Positions 1-7,716 of a DNA stretch of 44,315 nt are shown here, in pieces. The notes under the pieces were generated by a model, which ran no database searches, was not told the origin of the DNA, and saw only the letters and a program-made list of their open reading frames with translations. The first letter of the stretch is position 1; each line of letters starts with the position of its first letter. This stretch comes from a virus. Location of the stretch: positions 10,688 through 55,002 of the IMG/VR virus record IMGVR_UViG_3300030430_002936. The stretch is one strand, 5' to 3'. Position numbers and translations under genes: made by a program.

Positions 1-1577
1 CCGCCATCTAACTCAGCATCGTCATCACCAAAAGCTATACCAGCATTACCATCTGTAGCACCTATAACTTTTAAATAATTACTAGTAGTAGCATCTCTTA
101 CCACTAATGGAAAATCAGGACTTGTATGACCAATACCAATATGGCCATCTGAATCCATAACTAATTTTTGATTTGAACCTACTGTAGAACCTGTGCCGAT
201 AACTAAATCATCAGCTGAATCGTCTAAACCTATATGAAAATCTTGTGCGTTACCGTCAAATATCAAAGCTGTATCTTCTGCACCACCATCACCAATTGTT
301 ATTTTTGGTGTTGTCCCTTTCAAAGTCATAGCACTATTAGTTAGTGTTAATACTTCAGTACCAGCAATATCCATTCTAATGGTATCTTCATCAGAAGATT
401 TTTCGACCATAACTTTAGTATCACCATCTGCGTCTGATAACTGTATGGCGGAATTAATTTGTCCTACGGCTACAGATACTACTTCAATAGATACAGTATT
501 AGCTGGTGCTTCAGAAAAAGTTAAAGTCGTACCACTTATACTGTAAGTTGCTTTTTCTTGATAAACACCACCAACAAAAACTTGCGTATTGTTTTCATTT
601 GCTGGCGCTGCTGATAAGGTAAAAGTTGTATCAGATCCATCGCCAGTAAATTCATCTACTAAAATACTTGAGGCCGCTGCTGCTAAATCTGTAACAGTAA
701 GTGTTATAGCTTCTACTGCTACGCCAGTTGGTGGAGCTACACCAAAAGTTAAAGTTTCTCCAGAAATACTAAAACTATCTTTGTTTTGATAGACACCATC
801 AAAATAAACTTGTACTGCGTTTTCGCTTATTGGTGTAACACCTAATGCTAATGTTGTATCACTATTGTCCCCAGTCATAGTGGCCTTAACTACGTTGGCT
901 CCCTGGATATTATTTAGTGCAGAATAAACTGTAATTACTCTTCCATTTGCGGGAGCTGTAGCAAAAGTTAATGTAGTGCCAGATATTGAATAAACATTTT
1001 GTGCTTGAAAAACACCATCAATAAATACTAATAAATTATTCTCATCTGCGACTGCATTTGAAATGGTAAAGGTAGTATCACTACCGTCTCCTGTAAAAGT
1101 ATTAGTAACTAAAAAATTACCTACACCAATATCACCCCAAGCCGAACCAGAGTAACCTTCAAACTTTGAAGTTGTAGTATTAAATCTAAGATCACCAGCT
1201 GCTGGAGATCCAGCTCTTTGCGCTGTAGTACCAGTTGGCACATTCAAAGCAGTATCGACTTCTCTTATGGTTTTACTAGCTGGCAGAGTACAAAATACAT
1301 CTTTGGTTCCAGCTGAAAAATTAACAGCACTATCACTATTAGAACTACTTAGTATAGTTGTTCTTGATAGTGTATCTGGAGAAGCGTCAGTAACAGTACC
1401 TATACCTACTTCAAACTCTGCTGTACCTTGGCCAGCAATACAATAATATGTTGTATTTGAATTACCTATACCAGCTACAAAAGTTTCAAAACCAGTAGCA
1501 GCACCACCTAAGTTGATGGTGCCAGTACCAGTTGTAGTGGTAGTTTCTTTTACCCTATCGTTTAGGACAAGAGCCAT
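1..1577 (-). CDS. Tail fibre / receptor-binding virion protein (partial, C-terminus off left edge)
   Basis: The frame opens at an ATG at 1577 and stays open to base 1 (525 codons), so the C-terminus lies outside the window. The N-terminal part (DRVKETTTTTGTGTINLGG onward) resembles the start of marine-phage tail fibres. Three tandem repeats of about 62 residues follow, each of the form FTGDGSDTTFTLS...VFVDGVYQ...YSISGTTLTF..APAN. The last 140 residues are rich in G, D and S (GIAFGDDDAELDGG at the edge), as in trimeric beta-structured fibres. It is the last late gene on this side, directly after another virion protein. Fibre identity rests on composition and repeats; receptor specificity cannot be read. 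Confidence 0.75.
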   Translation of the reverse strand, partial: MALVLNDRVKETTTTTGTGTINLGGAATGFETFVAGIGNSNTTYYCIAGQGTAEFEVGIGTVTDASPDTLSRTTILSSSNSDSAVNFSAGTKDVFCTLPASKTIREVDTALNVPTGTTAQRAGSPAAGDLRFNTTTSKFEGYSGSAWGDIGVGNFLVTNTFTGDGSDTTFTISNAVADENNLLVFIDGVFQAQNVYSISGTTLTFATAPANGRVITVYSALNNIQGANVVKATMTGDNSDTTLALGVTPISENAVQVYFDGVYQNKDSFSISGETLTFGVAPPTGVAVEAITLTVTDLAAAASSILVDEFTGDGSDTTFTLSAAPANENNTQVFVGGVYQEKATYSISGTTLTFSEAPANTVSIEVVSVAVGQINSAIQLSDADGDTKVMVEKSSDEDTIRMDIAGTEVLTLTNSAMTLKGTTPKITIGDGGAEDTALIFDGNAQDFHIGLDDSADDLVIGTGSTVGSNQKLVMDSDGHIGIGHTSPDFPLVVRDATTSNYLKVIGATDGNAGIAFGDDDAELDG

Positions 1578-1586
1578 GCTCCTCTC

Positions 1587-2015
1587 CTACGCTATTCTTA
1601 TAATAGCTGTACTTGCTGCTGCTGCAGGAAAAACTATTGTAAAGTCTCCAGCGGTTGAAGTTTTGTCTCCACCAAAATCTATAGTAGCTACTGATTTGTT
1701 AGAATCAGAACTATTATAAATCATACATCCTCTAGCCGTAATTGTAGCTGTGCTAAAAGTCAGATCTGAAAAATCTGTAATAGCAGTAGTGCTATCCAAC
1801 GTAGGAGTAACATTTGTTAGTGTTCCGCCTCCCGAAGAATAATTAGTACCACTAGCTTCATTAGTGGTAGTAAAGGAAGTTGTAGTGGCTCCAAGAGTTG
1901 CAGAGCTTGTGTATAAAGCTAGTTTATAAGTATCTCCCGAACTATTGGTAAAATTGTGATTACCAAGTAGCAACTCTTTCTTAAAACTAGAGGTTAATGT
2001 AGATGTAATAGCCAT
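1587..2015 (-). CDS. Small Ser/Thr-rich virion structural protein
   Basis: A 142-residue protein starting MAITSTLTSSFKKELLLG and ending IVFPAAAASTAIIRIA. It is rich in Ser, Thr, Gly and Ala with alternating beta-like patterns (SDLTFSTATITARGCMIYN), and has no signal peptide or catalytic motif. This N-terminus and the DFGGDKTST stretch match, from memory, a protein common in marine-phage structural blocks next to the tail fibre. It lies 9 bp upstream of the fibre gene in the same operon, which supports a tail or fibre-associated role. Function is inferred from position and composition. Confidence 0.7.
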   Translation of the reverse strand: MAITSTLTSSFKKELLLGNHNFTNSSGDTYKLALYTSSATLGATTTSFTTTNEASGTNYSSGGGTLTNVTPTLDSTTAITDFSDLTFSTATITARGCMIYNSSDSNKSVATIDFGGDKTSTAGDFTIVFPAAAASTAIIRIA

Positions 2016-2030
2016 AATTTACCTTTAATT

Positions 2031-2324
2031 TTATTTTATAGTTTTTGCTAATTCGTTTTCTCCACTTTTAATCAAATCTTGTTTCAAAGTGGATTGATAT
2101 GATTTTATAGCATTTTTTATGTAAATTAAACAAACTTTATAAATAACATCCTTAAAAGCTTTAGCTTGTTCTTTTACATGCGGTTCATTATCTTCAGAAT
2201 AACCAACAATTTTTTCTGTTAATCTTTCCGCCCAAAACTCAGGAGTATGTCCTCCGTAGTTTGTTGTTTTTGTTTCAACTATACCAAGCTCAAAAGAAAC
2301 TCCAGGGGTTATTTCATCTACCAT
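2031..2324 (-). CDS. Conserved phage protein of unknown function (ITPGVSFELG type)
   Basis: A 97-residue protein beginning MVDEITPGVSFELGIVET, with GGHTPEFWAERLTEKIVG and a helical basic C-terminus. The pattern GHTPEFWAER...KIV...PHVKEQAKAFKD recalls a small protein found in tail regions of many marine podophages and cyanophages; its role is not known to me. It overlaps the 3' end of the upstream gene by a few bases, suggesting translational coupling. It could be a minor virion or assembly protein. Confidence 0.65.
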   Translation of the reverse strand: MVDEITPGVSFELGIVETKTTNYGGHTPEFWAERLTEKIVGYSEDNEPHVKEQAKAFKDVIYKVCLIYIKNAIKSYQSTLKQDLIKSGENELAKTIK

Positions 2325-3055
2325 TTTTTTGGCTCTCCAAGAACATTAGGATCATTTCTATCTACCATAATAGGTGTTCTTTCTGGCCTAACTATGGAAG
2401 ATTCATACTCACTTTTTTTCAAAACTTTTAATTTTTTTTCTTCGTCTAAAACAACCACCATAGGGTCTTTCAATCTATGGTAGCCATATAATTTATCTTG
2501 AGCATCCTCATTAGAATCTAATAAAGCAGAACTATTAGCCACTTCTACTTGTATATCTTTGTGCATACATTTATCTAACCAAAATTCACAACAGCCTCTA
2601 CCAGCTTCTGCAAAGTGCAAGTTTCCTTTGTAACTGAAATCAATACCAAACAATTTTAAATTACCCACCTCATTCCAATAAGCAAAAGCTATTGCGTAAG
2701 CAACAGTATTATTCAAATAGTAACAATGACAGTCTCTGACAATTTGTTGTATTGGATATTCAACTACTGGCGGACACCTTTCATCGACTACACAAGAATA
2801 TATTGGTTTGTCATGTTCTTGAAGAAGTTTTCGCATAGTTTCTGTTTGACCACCAGCATCATCACTATCTAAAAATCTTGATGGCGGATCCATCATAAAA
2901 ACTCTGTCATGAAAAATTACACTTGCGACTGAGTTTATAGCCCAAACTTCATCAAAGTGTATTCCGTGTGATTTAGCTAAGTTGTAATCGTGCCAACTTT
3001 TTCCCATACCTACTATAGCTATGGTTTTCCCTTTTAGGGATTCTATCTTCTCCAT
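2318..3055 (-). CDS. Rossmann-type protein resembling the MptE/DUF115 (Maf, sialyltransferase-like) fold
   Basis: A 245-residue soluble protein. The N-terminus KGKTIAIVGMGKSWHDYN has a Gly-rich Rossmann turn, followed by EVWAINSVASVIFHDRVFMMDPPS. Around residues 130-150, NLKLFGIDFSYKGNLHF resembles the GxDFsy...HF segment of MptE-like/DUF115 proteins, which include flagellin-modifying Maf proteins and relatives of pyrophosphokinases and sialyltransferases. A sugar-nucleotide or nucleotide-binding role is therefore possible. It sits among tail genes, so it may modify a virion glycan or be a carried enzyme. The family link is from motif memory, not a search. Confidence 0.5.
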   Translation of the reverse strand: MEKIESLKGKTIAIVGMGKSWHDYNLAKSHGIHFDEVWAINSVASVIFHDRVFMMDPPSRFLDSDDAGGQTETMRKLLQEHDKPIYSCVVDERCPPVVEYPIQQIVRDCHCYYLNNTVAYAIAFAYWNEVGNLKLFGIDFSYKGNLHFAEAGRGCCEFWLDKCMHKDIQVEVANSSALLDSNEDAQDKLYGYHRLKDPMVVVLDEEKKLKVLKKSEYESSIVRPERTPIMVDRNDPNVLGEPKKW

Positions 3056-3065
3056 TTTACCTCCT

Positions 3066-3740
3066 CTAAGTTGTTTGTGAACGTAGGGAGTCGTAACGGT
3101 ATTCGTCTCTTCTTCCTCTACCTTCTGCTCTATTTTTTAGTCTTGAAATTTCTTCTTGGAATCTTCTTTCATATTGTTCTTGTAATTGTGCATCACCTTT
3201 CATAAATAAATATGCTTCAGACAAACAAGCAAAAAGTAAACCATTTCTAGCATTTTGAGATAACCAAGTGCCAGTTGTACTAGAAACAAGTGATGCTGGT
3301 TTATAAATATATTGTAATTCTACCGTGTAATTACTATCAGGTACTGGCGCTAAAACTAACGTAGAACCATTACTAGATGCAGTAGATAACTCTTTGTCAT
3401 AATCTGCATAATACAAAGGCTTACCTCTTAAAGAGCTATCTGTTGGATCTACAGTATATTCTTGCATGAAAGAAGAATGTTTTTTTTCTAAATATGTGTA
3501 ATCTCCACTACCATCGACAACTGCAAGATAGGTGCTCAAAATATAGTCTGAGGGCGCAGTTAAAAATCTATTACCAAGAGTTACATTACCTGAAACATTT
3601 TTTTTAAAAAAATCAAACTGAACTAATTCAAATATTCTTTCTTCTGCATTTTTAATAATGTCATCAAGGGTGCTGACAAAAGTAGTTTCATCATTCTCAA
3701 CATAATTTTGTATCAAAGTTTTTAATTCAGTTAAGGTCAT
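3066..3740 (-). CDS. Head-tail connector/adaptor-like virion protein
   Basis: A 224-residue protein starting MTLTELKTLIQNYVENDETTF. The order is a helical N-terminus (IIKNAEERIFELVQFDFFKK), a central beta-rich section (PSDYILSTYLAVVDGSG, LVLAPVPDSNYTVELQYIYKP), then a C-terminal helix (FACLSEAYLFMKGDAQLQEQYERRF) with a basic tail. This arrangement is typical of podophage adaptor proteins at the portal-tail junction. It shares the motif order yP.P...y.v.l.Y..kP with the protein at 5108-5779, so the two may be paralogous connector components. Confidence 0.6.
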   Translation of the reverse strand: MTLTELKTLIQNYVENDETTFVSTLDDIIKNAEERIFELVQFDFFKKNVSGNVTLGNRFLTAPSDYILSTYLAVVDGSGDYTYLEKKHSSFMQEYTVDPTDSSLRGKPLYYADYDKELSTASSNGSTLVLAPVPDSNYTVELQYIYKPASLVSSTTGTWLSQNARNGLLFACLSEAYLFMKGDAQLQEQYERRFQEEISRLKNRAEGRGRRDEYRYDSLRSQTT

Positions 3741-3756
3741 AATTTATTATATCAAA

Positions 3757-4551
3757 TTAAGGAGTATTTGCTTGTCCACCCATACCTGAGTGATTTGTAC
3801 AATAGTAATAAAGTGTTGGCGCACCTACGGCTACAGTTATTTGAGTGTAAGCACCTGAGCTACCAGGAGTACCATTGGTTGTTACGCCAGTTGTATATTC
3901 ACTTCCACCGCCATGAGTGCCGTTGGCAGTAGTAGAAAATCTTAATGGGTGCCCACCATTAGAAGAATCAGACTGATCAAATCTATAAGTCTCGCCTTCA
4001 GATAAGTTCAAAGTAGGACTTACTGAGCCATTTATATAATATTTATTACCGTAACCATACGAGTTAGTACCAGAAGCAACTGTTACTGTGTAAACAGTAT
4101 CAGCACTAACAGTAGGACTACCTATGGCAGAAGTACCAGCTTGTCCACTTACTGAAACACTTTCAGTTATGTTCCCAGATACAGTAATAGAACCTAAAGC
4201 AGAGGTAACAGCTTGAGAATCTAATGTTTGAGTTACAGTATTATCATTTTCTATAATACTGACAGAACCAACAGATGTATTACTTATTAATCCAAGTATT
4301 GTCCTACCAACTAAATCGTTGTTAGTTGAAACTCTGCCATTACCAACCTCTAAATCTGTATCTGGTCTAGCCTCGTACAAAGCCTCGGGATCTATTATAT
4401 TTCTTGTAGTTTCTAGTTGTGGGTGTTTTTCTTCATAACAAGAAGGACAAGTTTTTGCCCCATTCCATTCTTTTCTTAAATCTTTATATTTGTATTTAAA
4501 ACCACATCTATCACATAAAGCGTATGCAAATTTGCCACTAGCATAAGCCAT
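3757..4551 (-). CDS. Virion protein with N-terminal zinc ribbon and C-terminal cupredoxin domain
   Basis: A 264-residue, two-domain protein. Residues 13-38 carry C13-x2-C16 and C35-x2-C38, a zinc-ribbon pattern. A Ser/Thr/Gly/Val-rich repetitive middle (about 75-150) looks like a beta stalk. Residues 152-262 resemble a small blue-copper domain: His201 in GGHPLRFS, then YYYCTNHSGMGG, giving Cys251-x2-His254-x2-Met257. These are the four ligand types of a type I copper site (His, Cys, His, Met). Similar stretches occur, from memory, in marine-phage structural proteins. Copper binding is inferred from ligand spacing; the domain may only use the cupredoxin fold for attachment. Confidence 0.65.
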   Translation of the reverse strand: MAYASGKFAYALCDRCGFKYKYKDLRKEWNGAKTCPSCYEEKHPQLETTRNIIDPEALYEARPDTDLEVGNGRVSTNNDLVGRTILGLISNTSVGSVSIIENDNTVTQTLDSQAVTSALGSITVSGNITESVSVSGQAGTSAIGSPTVSADTVYTVTVASGTNSYGYGNKYYINGSVSPTLNLSEGETYRFDQSDSSNGGHPLRFSTTANGTHGGGSEYTTGVTTNGTPGSSGAYTQITVAVGAPTLYYYCTNHSGMGGQANTP

Positions 4552-4829
4552 TAGACTTTCCTCGTTTTTCTAATATCTTCTTTGCCTTTTTTAAATATAT
4601 TTACAACTTGGTTCTTACCCATAACTTTAGCTCTTTGTTCACCAACTGTTAATATTTGTATTTTTCTTGCAAATGGCTTATTGATTTTTTTTACTTTTGC
4701 AACAGTAGCTCTTGCATCTTTTGGGGTCGCAAATTTAATTTTTACGGTATCTTTAGGATTTTCATCCGTATATAAACGTCTGCCAGATCCTTTTGGTTTT
4801 TTTCCCGTTCCTTTTTTTGGGTCAGTCAT
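4551..4829 (-). CDS. Small basic conserved phage protein (KGSGRRLYTDENPKDTV type)
   Basis: A 92-residue Lys/Arg-rich protein. The N-terminus is disordered (DPKKGTGKKPKGSGRR); the middle, ENPKDTVKIKFATPKDARATV, looks folded, followed by RKIQILTVGEQRAKVMGK. No known enzymatic motif is seen. It overlaps the next gene at its stop. High basic charge and the structural neighbourhood suggest a DNA- or virion-associated role, but none is demonstrated. Confidence 0.6.
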   Translation of the reverse strand: MTDPKKGTGKKPKGSGRRLYTDENPKDTVKIKFATPKDARATVAKVKKINKPFARKIQILTVGEQRAKVMGKNQVVNIFKKGKEDIRKTRKV

Positions 4830-5007
4830 TTTTTCTAGGCCCGTTACCTTTGTTATTGCCAGAGTCGTACTCAGTTAAAGCTTTATAATACTTTCTAGTT
4901 TCTATAGAAACTTTATACCAAAAAATATTCATACCTCTAGGATTTGAATTTTCACCTATCATAACAATAATGCAAAAAAATAAAATTATAAATAAAAGAA
5001 AATCCAT
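4822..5007 (-). CDS. Small membrane protein, single N-terminal TM segment
   Basis: A 61-residue protein. Residues 2-18 (DFLLFIILFFCIIVMIG) form one hydrophobic segment. A polar tail with several Tyr, Lys and Asn residues follows. It overlaps the start of the following basic gene by 8 bp, so it is in the same operon. Function is unknown; a virion-membrane or lysis accessory role is possible. Confidence 0.5.
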   Translation of the reverse strand: MDFLLFIILFFCIIVMIGENSNPRGMNIFWYKVSIETRKYYKALTEYDSGNNKGNGPRKND

Positions 5008-5009
5008 TT

Positions 5010-5108
5010 TTAAATATTACATAGTAGTTGTTGTTGCTTGATAAGCTCTTCAAGTTCAACAAAATTTATCTGTTGTACTTGTTGAGGGCGACTTTCTGAA
5101 AAGCCCAT
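5010..5108 (-). CDS. 32-residue Gln-rich micro-ORF between structural genes
   Basis: ATG at 5106-5108 overlaps the stop of the upstream connector gene as TAATG, and the frame ends with TAA at 5010. The product starts MGFSESRPQQVQQINFVELEEL and is followed by IKQQQLLCNI (32 residues, helical, Gln-rich). The stop-start overlap is the same as at several junctions in this operon, which is the main reason to believe it is translated. Function unknown. Confidence 0.4.
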   Translation of the reverse strand: MGFSESRPQQVQQINFVELEELIKQQQLLCNI

Positions 5109-5779
5109 TAAACACCTCTTAAATGTGGCCTTATCCTAAAACTAGCTCTATCTTCGTCCTGGTCAGCAGCCCTTCTAAATTCCTCTTCATAAATTGCTTT
5201 TAGTTCTGCTGTTCTTTGTGGAGCTCTTTTTATGCTTATGTAATAAGCAAGACCAGCTGCAAAACAAGGGTAAAATCTAAAAGGTAAATCCATAGTATTA
5301 GTTGCAGTATCAGCATCATCCATTCTAACTAATTTATTAAAAACCAATATGTCTGTGGAATTTTCAGGCGTTGGATAAATTTTAATAGCTGGAGTTGTTT
5401 GTTTATCAAAAAAGAATTGATTAGGTCTAGCCTTTGTATCTTTGTTTGGAATATTTAAATACTCGCTTCTGCTGATTCTACTCATATTGGTGTCTGTATT
5501 TACAGAGTTAGTTGTTCTTCTAACAACCATATCCAATATATCAATTACATTAGTATTTAAACTATAACTATTTGTACCTTCCGTTACTGTTTGAGTAGTT
5601 TGCTCAATAGTCCATTGATTCAAACCTCTGTTAGCCCATTCAGCTAACATAATGTTTATGGATCTTTTGGCGGTTTTTAAATCATAACCAGTCCTAAGTT
5701 CAATACCACATCTTTCAAAAGCTTCTTCTATAAACTCTGTAACATTTGGTTCAAAATTTGTACTGCCTGATAACGCCAT
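5108..5779 (-). CDS. Head-tail adaptor / tail accessory protein (P22 gp4-like role)
   Basis: A 223-residue protein. The N-terminal helical part contains EFIEEAFERCGIELRTG and LKTAKRSINIMLAEWANRG, with NQWTIEQTTQTV next. A beta-rich middle (IKIYPTPENSTDILVFNKLVR) and a C-terminal helix (FAAGLAYYISIKRAPQRTAELKA) follow. The first motif resembles a virion protein found widely in marine podophages at the connector position. The expected function is to join the portal ring to the tail. It overlaps the upstream gene at 5779. Assignment is by motif memory plus position. Confidence 0.65.
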   Translation of the reverse strand: MALSGSTNFEPNVTEFIEEAFERCGIELRTGYDLKTAKRSINIMLAEWANRGLNQWTIEQTTQTVTEGTNSYSLNTNVIDILDMVVRRTTNSVNTDTNMSRISRSEYLNIPNKDTKARPNQFFFDKQTTPAIKIYPTPENSTDILVFNKLVRMDDADTATNTMDLPFRFYPCFAAGLAYYISIKRAPQRTAELKAIYEEEFRRAADQDEDRASFRIRPHLRGV

Positions 5780-6453
5780 TAATCTTCATATAAGTTATTA
5801 AAAGTTATTGCAGGATCTAAGTAACTTTCGTGTCCTTCAGCAGAATGTGTCCATTGTGAAGGTTTAAAGTCAGGAGCACCATCTCCTGTTACCCAAAGAG
5901 CTGGACTTGTAGCCCTTACTCTATTGTTTGGTAAGGCTACTAAGTTACCTTTCCATTTACAATCTTCTGTTATATATAATACATGAGATTGTTTATGTTG
6001 TGCACTATCGTCAGCAATATCGGAGTCAGTATAATCAACAGTAAACAAATATCTGCCTTTAAAAAATTCGCCATCTAATTTACAAAGCCAAGGTGATGAG
6101 CTTACTCTATCCATAACTATTACTGAATGGTTTCTAGATTCACAATCCCAAGGTTGTGCAATATGATCTTCCATCGGTTCAGGAAAATCATCCATAGGAA
6201 TATCAGCCACTAAAGCTTGGATAGGCATTCTAGCCCACATAGCTCCGCCATGGATATTTGGCTCGTTGTTATCTTCACAATCTGACTCACAACCCGTAAA
6301 GACTACTTGAAAACTCAAAGACCTATCAGGAATAGTATTAACTGCAATTACTAAAGCATGTAAATACTCGTCATGGTATTTTTCGTGATTGTGAGTAAAT
6401 TCCCTTCTTACCCAACATTTAAAATGTGGGACATTACTAAGTAAGTATGACAT
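5779..6453 (-). CDS. Conserved phage protein in the connector region, unknown function
   Basis: A 224-residue acidic, Trp- and His-containing protein starting MSYLLSNVPHFKCWVRREFT. It includes GGAMWARMPIQALVADIP and HSVIVMDRVSSSPWLCKLDGEFFKGRYLF. No catalytic motif stands out. The N-terminal CWVRREF..NH..YH.EYLHALVIAVN pattern recalls hypothetical proteins of marine cyanophages and podophages next to adaptor genes. Its stop overlaps the adaptor start, so the two are probably produced together. Confidence 0.6.
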   Translation of the reverse strand: MSYLLSNVPHFKCWVRREFTHNHEKYHDEYLHALVIAVNTIPDRSLSFQVVFTGCESDCEDNNEPNIHGGAMWARMPIQALVADIPMDDFPEPMEDHIAQPWDCESRNHSVIVMDRVSSSPWLCKLDGEFFKGRYLFTVDYTDSDIADDSAQHKQSHVLYITEDCKWKGNLVALPNNRVRATSPALWVTGDGAPDFKPSQWTHSAEGHESYLDPAITFNNLYED

Positions 6454-6482
6454 AAATGTAAGTTGTTTTTTAAACTAAAAAG

Positions 6483-6755
6483 TTATTTCTTTTTACTGTT
6501 TAGATTTAAAGCTCCGCCCTTAGATTTTTTCATCATAGAACCCCCTTTTGATTTCTTCATTAAAGAACCACCTTTTGATTTCTTTAATATAGAACCACCT
6601 TTAGATCTCTTCATCATAGATCCGCCTTTTGATTTTTTCATCATAGCTCCGCCTTTTGATTTTTTCATCATGGCTCCGCCCTTAGACTTCTTCATTAAAG
6701 CTCCGCCTTTGGACATCTTTCTTACGCTATAGCCTTTAGTTTTCTTATAAGTCAT
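6483..6755 (-). CDS. Highly repetitive basic protein with KKSKGG(A/S)MM repeats
   Basis: A 90-residue protein built almost wholly of a 9-residue unit, (L/M)MKKSKGG(A/S), about eight copies in a row, between a short head (MTYKKTKGYSVRKM) and a Lys-rich tail. The DNA repeats with the same 27-bp period between about 6510 and 6725. Net charge is strongly positive. Such a protein could coat or condense DNA, or bind an acidic partner. The regular period suggests growth by unequal recombination or slippage. No family name can be given with confidence. Confidence 0.65.
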   Translation of the reverse strand: MTYKKTKGYSVRKMSKGGALMKKSKGGAMMKKSKGGAMMKKSKGGSMMKRSKGGSILKKSKGGSLMKKSKGGSMMKKSKGGALNLNSKKK

Positions 6756-6762
6756 TTTTACC

Positions 6763-7221
6763 TCAAGATATACTGGTTACTTTTTTACGGTCTTTCATGA
6801 TGGCACCGCATCCATTGGCAACAAATCCGCCATTACTCATTTTAACTCTATTTTGTTTCGACATAGCACTTTTAATTGCTTTATCTCTTGAGCCAAAATA
6901 TTCATCTTTAGATGATTCTATTTTGCCATCGCCATCATAATCTCTTTTTGCTTTTTTCATCGTAACCTCGCCTCCAGCGTTTAGTTTGTTAGAAACATTT
7001 ATTGGTTTGCCTTTTCTTCTTGGGTTGGGATCTTTCTTTCTTTTTCTAGCTACTAGCTTTGCTCTTTCTTCTTTACTAAGACTGTTTGCTCTATTCCTTG
7101 GTAAACACTTAGGTTTTCCTTCTGATTTTTTTCTATCTCCACATTTGCCTTTTATAGAACCATCAGCTCCAATTCTTACCCAATCTTCGTCTAACCAACT
7201 TTGTAATTGTCCTTTACTCAT
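6763..7221 (-). CDS. Basic conserved phage protein with Cys motif and a DxDGDGKI loop
   Basis: A 152-residue Lys/Arg-rich protein. The N-terminus SWLDEDWVRIGADGSIKGKCG, followed by KPKCLPRNRANSLSKEER, recalls a family frequent in marine phages. Residues around 95-110 contain DYDGDGKIESSKDEY. This fits an EF-hand-like loop at positions 1, 3, 5, 6 and 8 but has Lys where the usual Glu12 would be, so calcium binding is doubtful. The C-terminus ends GGFVANGCGAIMKDRKK, a GGF-x-GCGAxxKxRRK-type tail shared in form with the next gene. Probably a minor virion or DNA-associated protein. Confidence 0.6.
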   Translation of the reverse strand: MSKGQLQSWLDEDWVRIGADGSIKGKCGDRKKSEGKPKCLPRNRANSLSKEERAKLVARKRKKDPNPRRKGKPINVSNKLNAGGEVTMKKAKRDYDGDGKIESSKDEYFGSRDKAIKSAMSKQNRVKMSNGGFVANGCGAIMKDRKKVTSIS

Positions 7222-7436
7222 CTTATTTTCTCTTTTAAAACTGCTCCTTGTCCAGGAATAGAAACAAAACCACCATTTCTTTTTTTTGATTTACTAGCAT
7301 AATTTGGATCCTTACAATATCTAGAAGCTGCTAAATTAGCATAAGCACTTGGATAGACATCAAATGTTCTTTTAGCCCAAGCCTTACCTTCTGGACATAT
7401 TTTTCCTTTACTTTTTGGTTTTTTATTATCACTCAT
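7218..7436 (-). CDS. Small basic conserved phage protein (CPEGKAWAKRTFDVYPS type)
   Basis: The ATG at 7436 is preferred because an upstream start at 7475 would lie deep inside the preceding gene. The 72-residue product has CPEGKAWAKRTFDVYPSAY and ANLAASRYCKDPNYA, then a GGFVSIPGQGAVLKEK tail resembling the tail of the neighbouring gene. The upstream gene ends at 7438, so the two are adjacent. The two Cys residues could bind metal. Function unknown; it belongs to a run of small basic proteins beside virion genes. Confidence 0.55.
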   Translation of the reverse strand: MSDNKKPKSKGKICPEGKAWAKRTFDVYPSAYANLAASRYCKDPNYASKSKKRNGGFVSIPGQGAVLKEKIR

Positions 7437-7437
7437 A

Positions 7438-7716
7438 TTAACAATCCCAATCTTTTCTAGCCCAATAGTTTGCACTACACCTATCGGTAGTGCCTTTCAT
7501 ACCAGCACTCCTTGAGCAATAAGATTTTTTTCTTGATTTATCCCTTTTGTGCATACCTAATTTAGCATCACCAAAGGTAATTCTTTTTACTCTTTTGCTT
7601 TCGCTACTACACCCCATAACGAAAACTACTTTTCTTTTTTTTCCATAGCCAGGCTCCCCTTTACGGAGAGCTCTTGGACTATTTAAAGTTACTTTTTTGC
7701 CTTTATACTCAGCCAT
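7438..7716 (-). CDS. Small basic Cys-containing conserved phage protein
   Basis: A 92-residue protein with KRITFGDAKLGMHKRDKSRKKSYCSRS and a C-terminal DRCSANYWARKDWDC. The pattern (K.i.FGD..l..krD.ar+KsfcaR...c....W.r..W.C) resembles a small family encoded by many phages near structural genes, sometimes grouped with DUF5872-like proteins. Four Cys residues could form a metal site. It overlaps the start of its upstream neighbour's stop by 1 bp at 7716. Confidence 0.6.
   Translation of the reverse strand: MAEYKGKKVTLNSPRALRKGEPGYGKKRKVVFVMGCSSESKRVKRITFGDAKLGMHKRDKSRKKSYCSRSAGMKGTTDRCSANYWARKDWDC

Noticed and set aside
1513-1719. Plus-strand ORFs across the late block (for example 589-789, 1513-1719, 6463-6732, 8222-8530)
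   Set aside because: They are antisense shadows of strong minus-strand genes and lack ribosome sites.
6860-6960. EF-hand calcium loop in the 6763-7221 protein
   Set aside because: DYDGDGKIESSK has Lys where the bidentate Glu12 is needed, so it is noted only as a DxDG loop.
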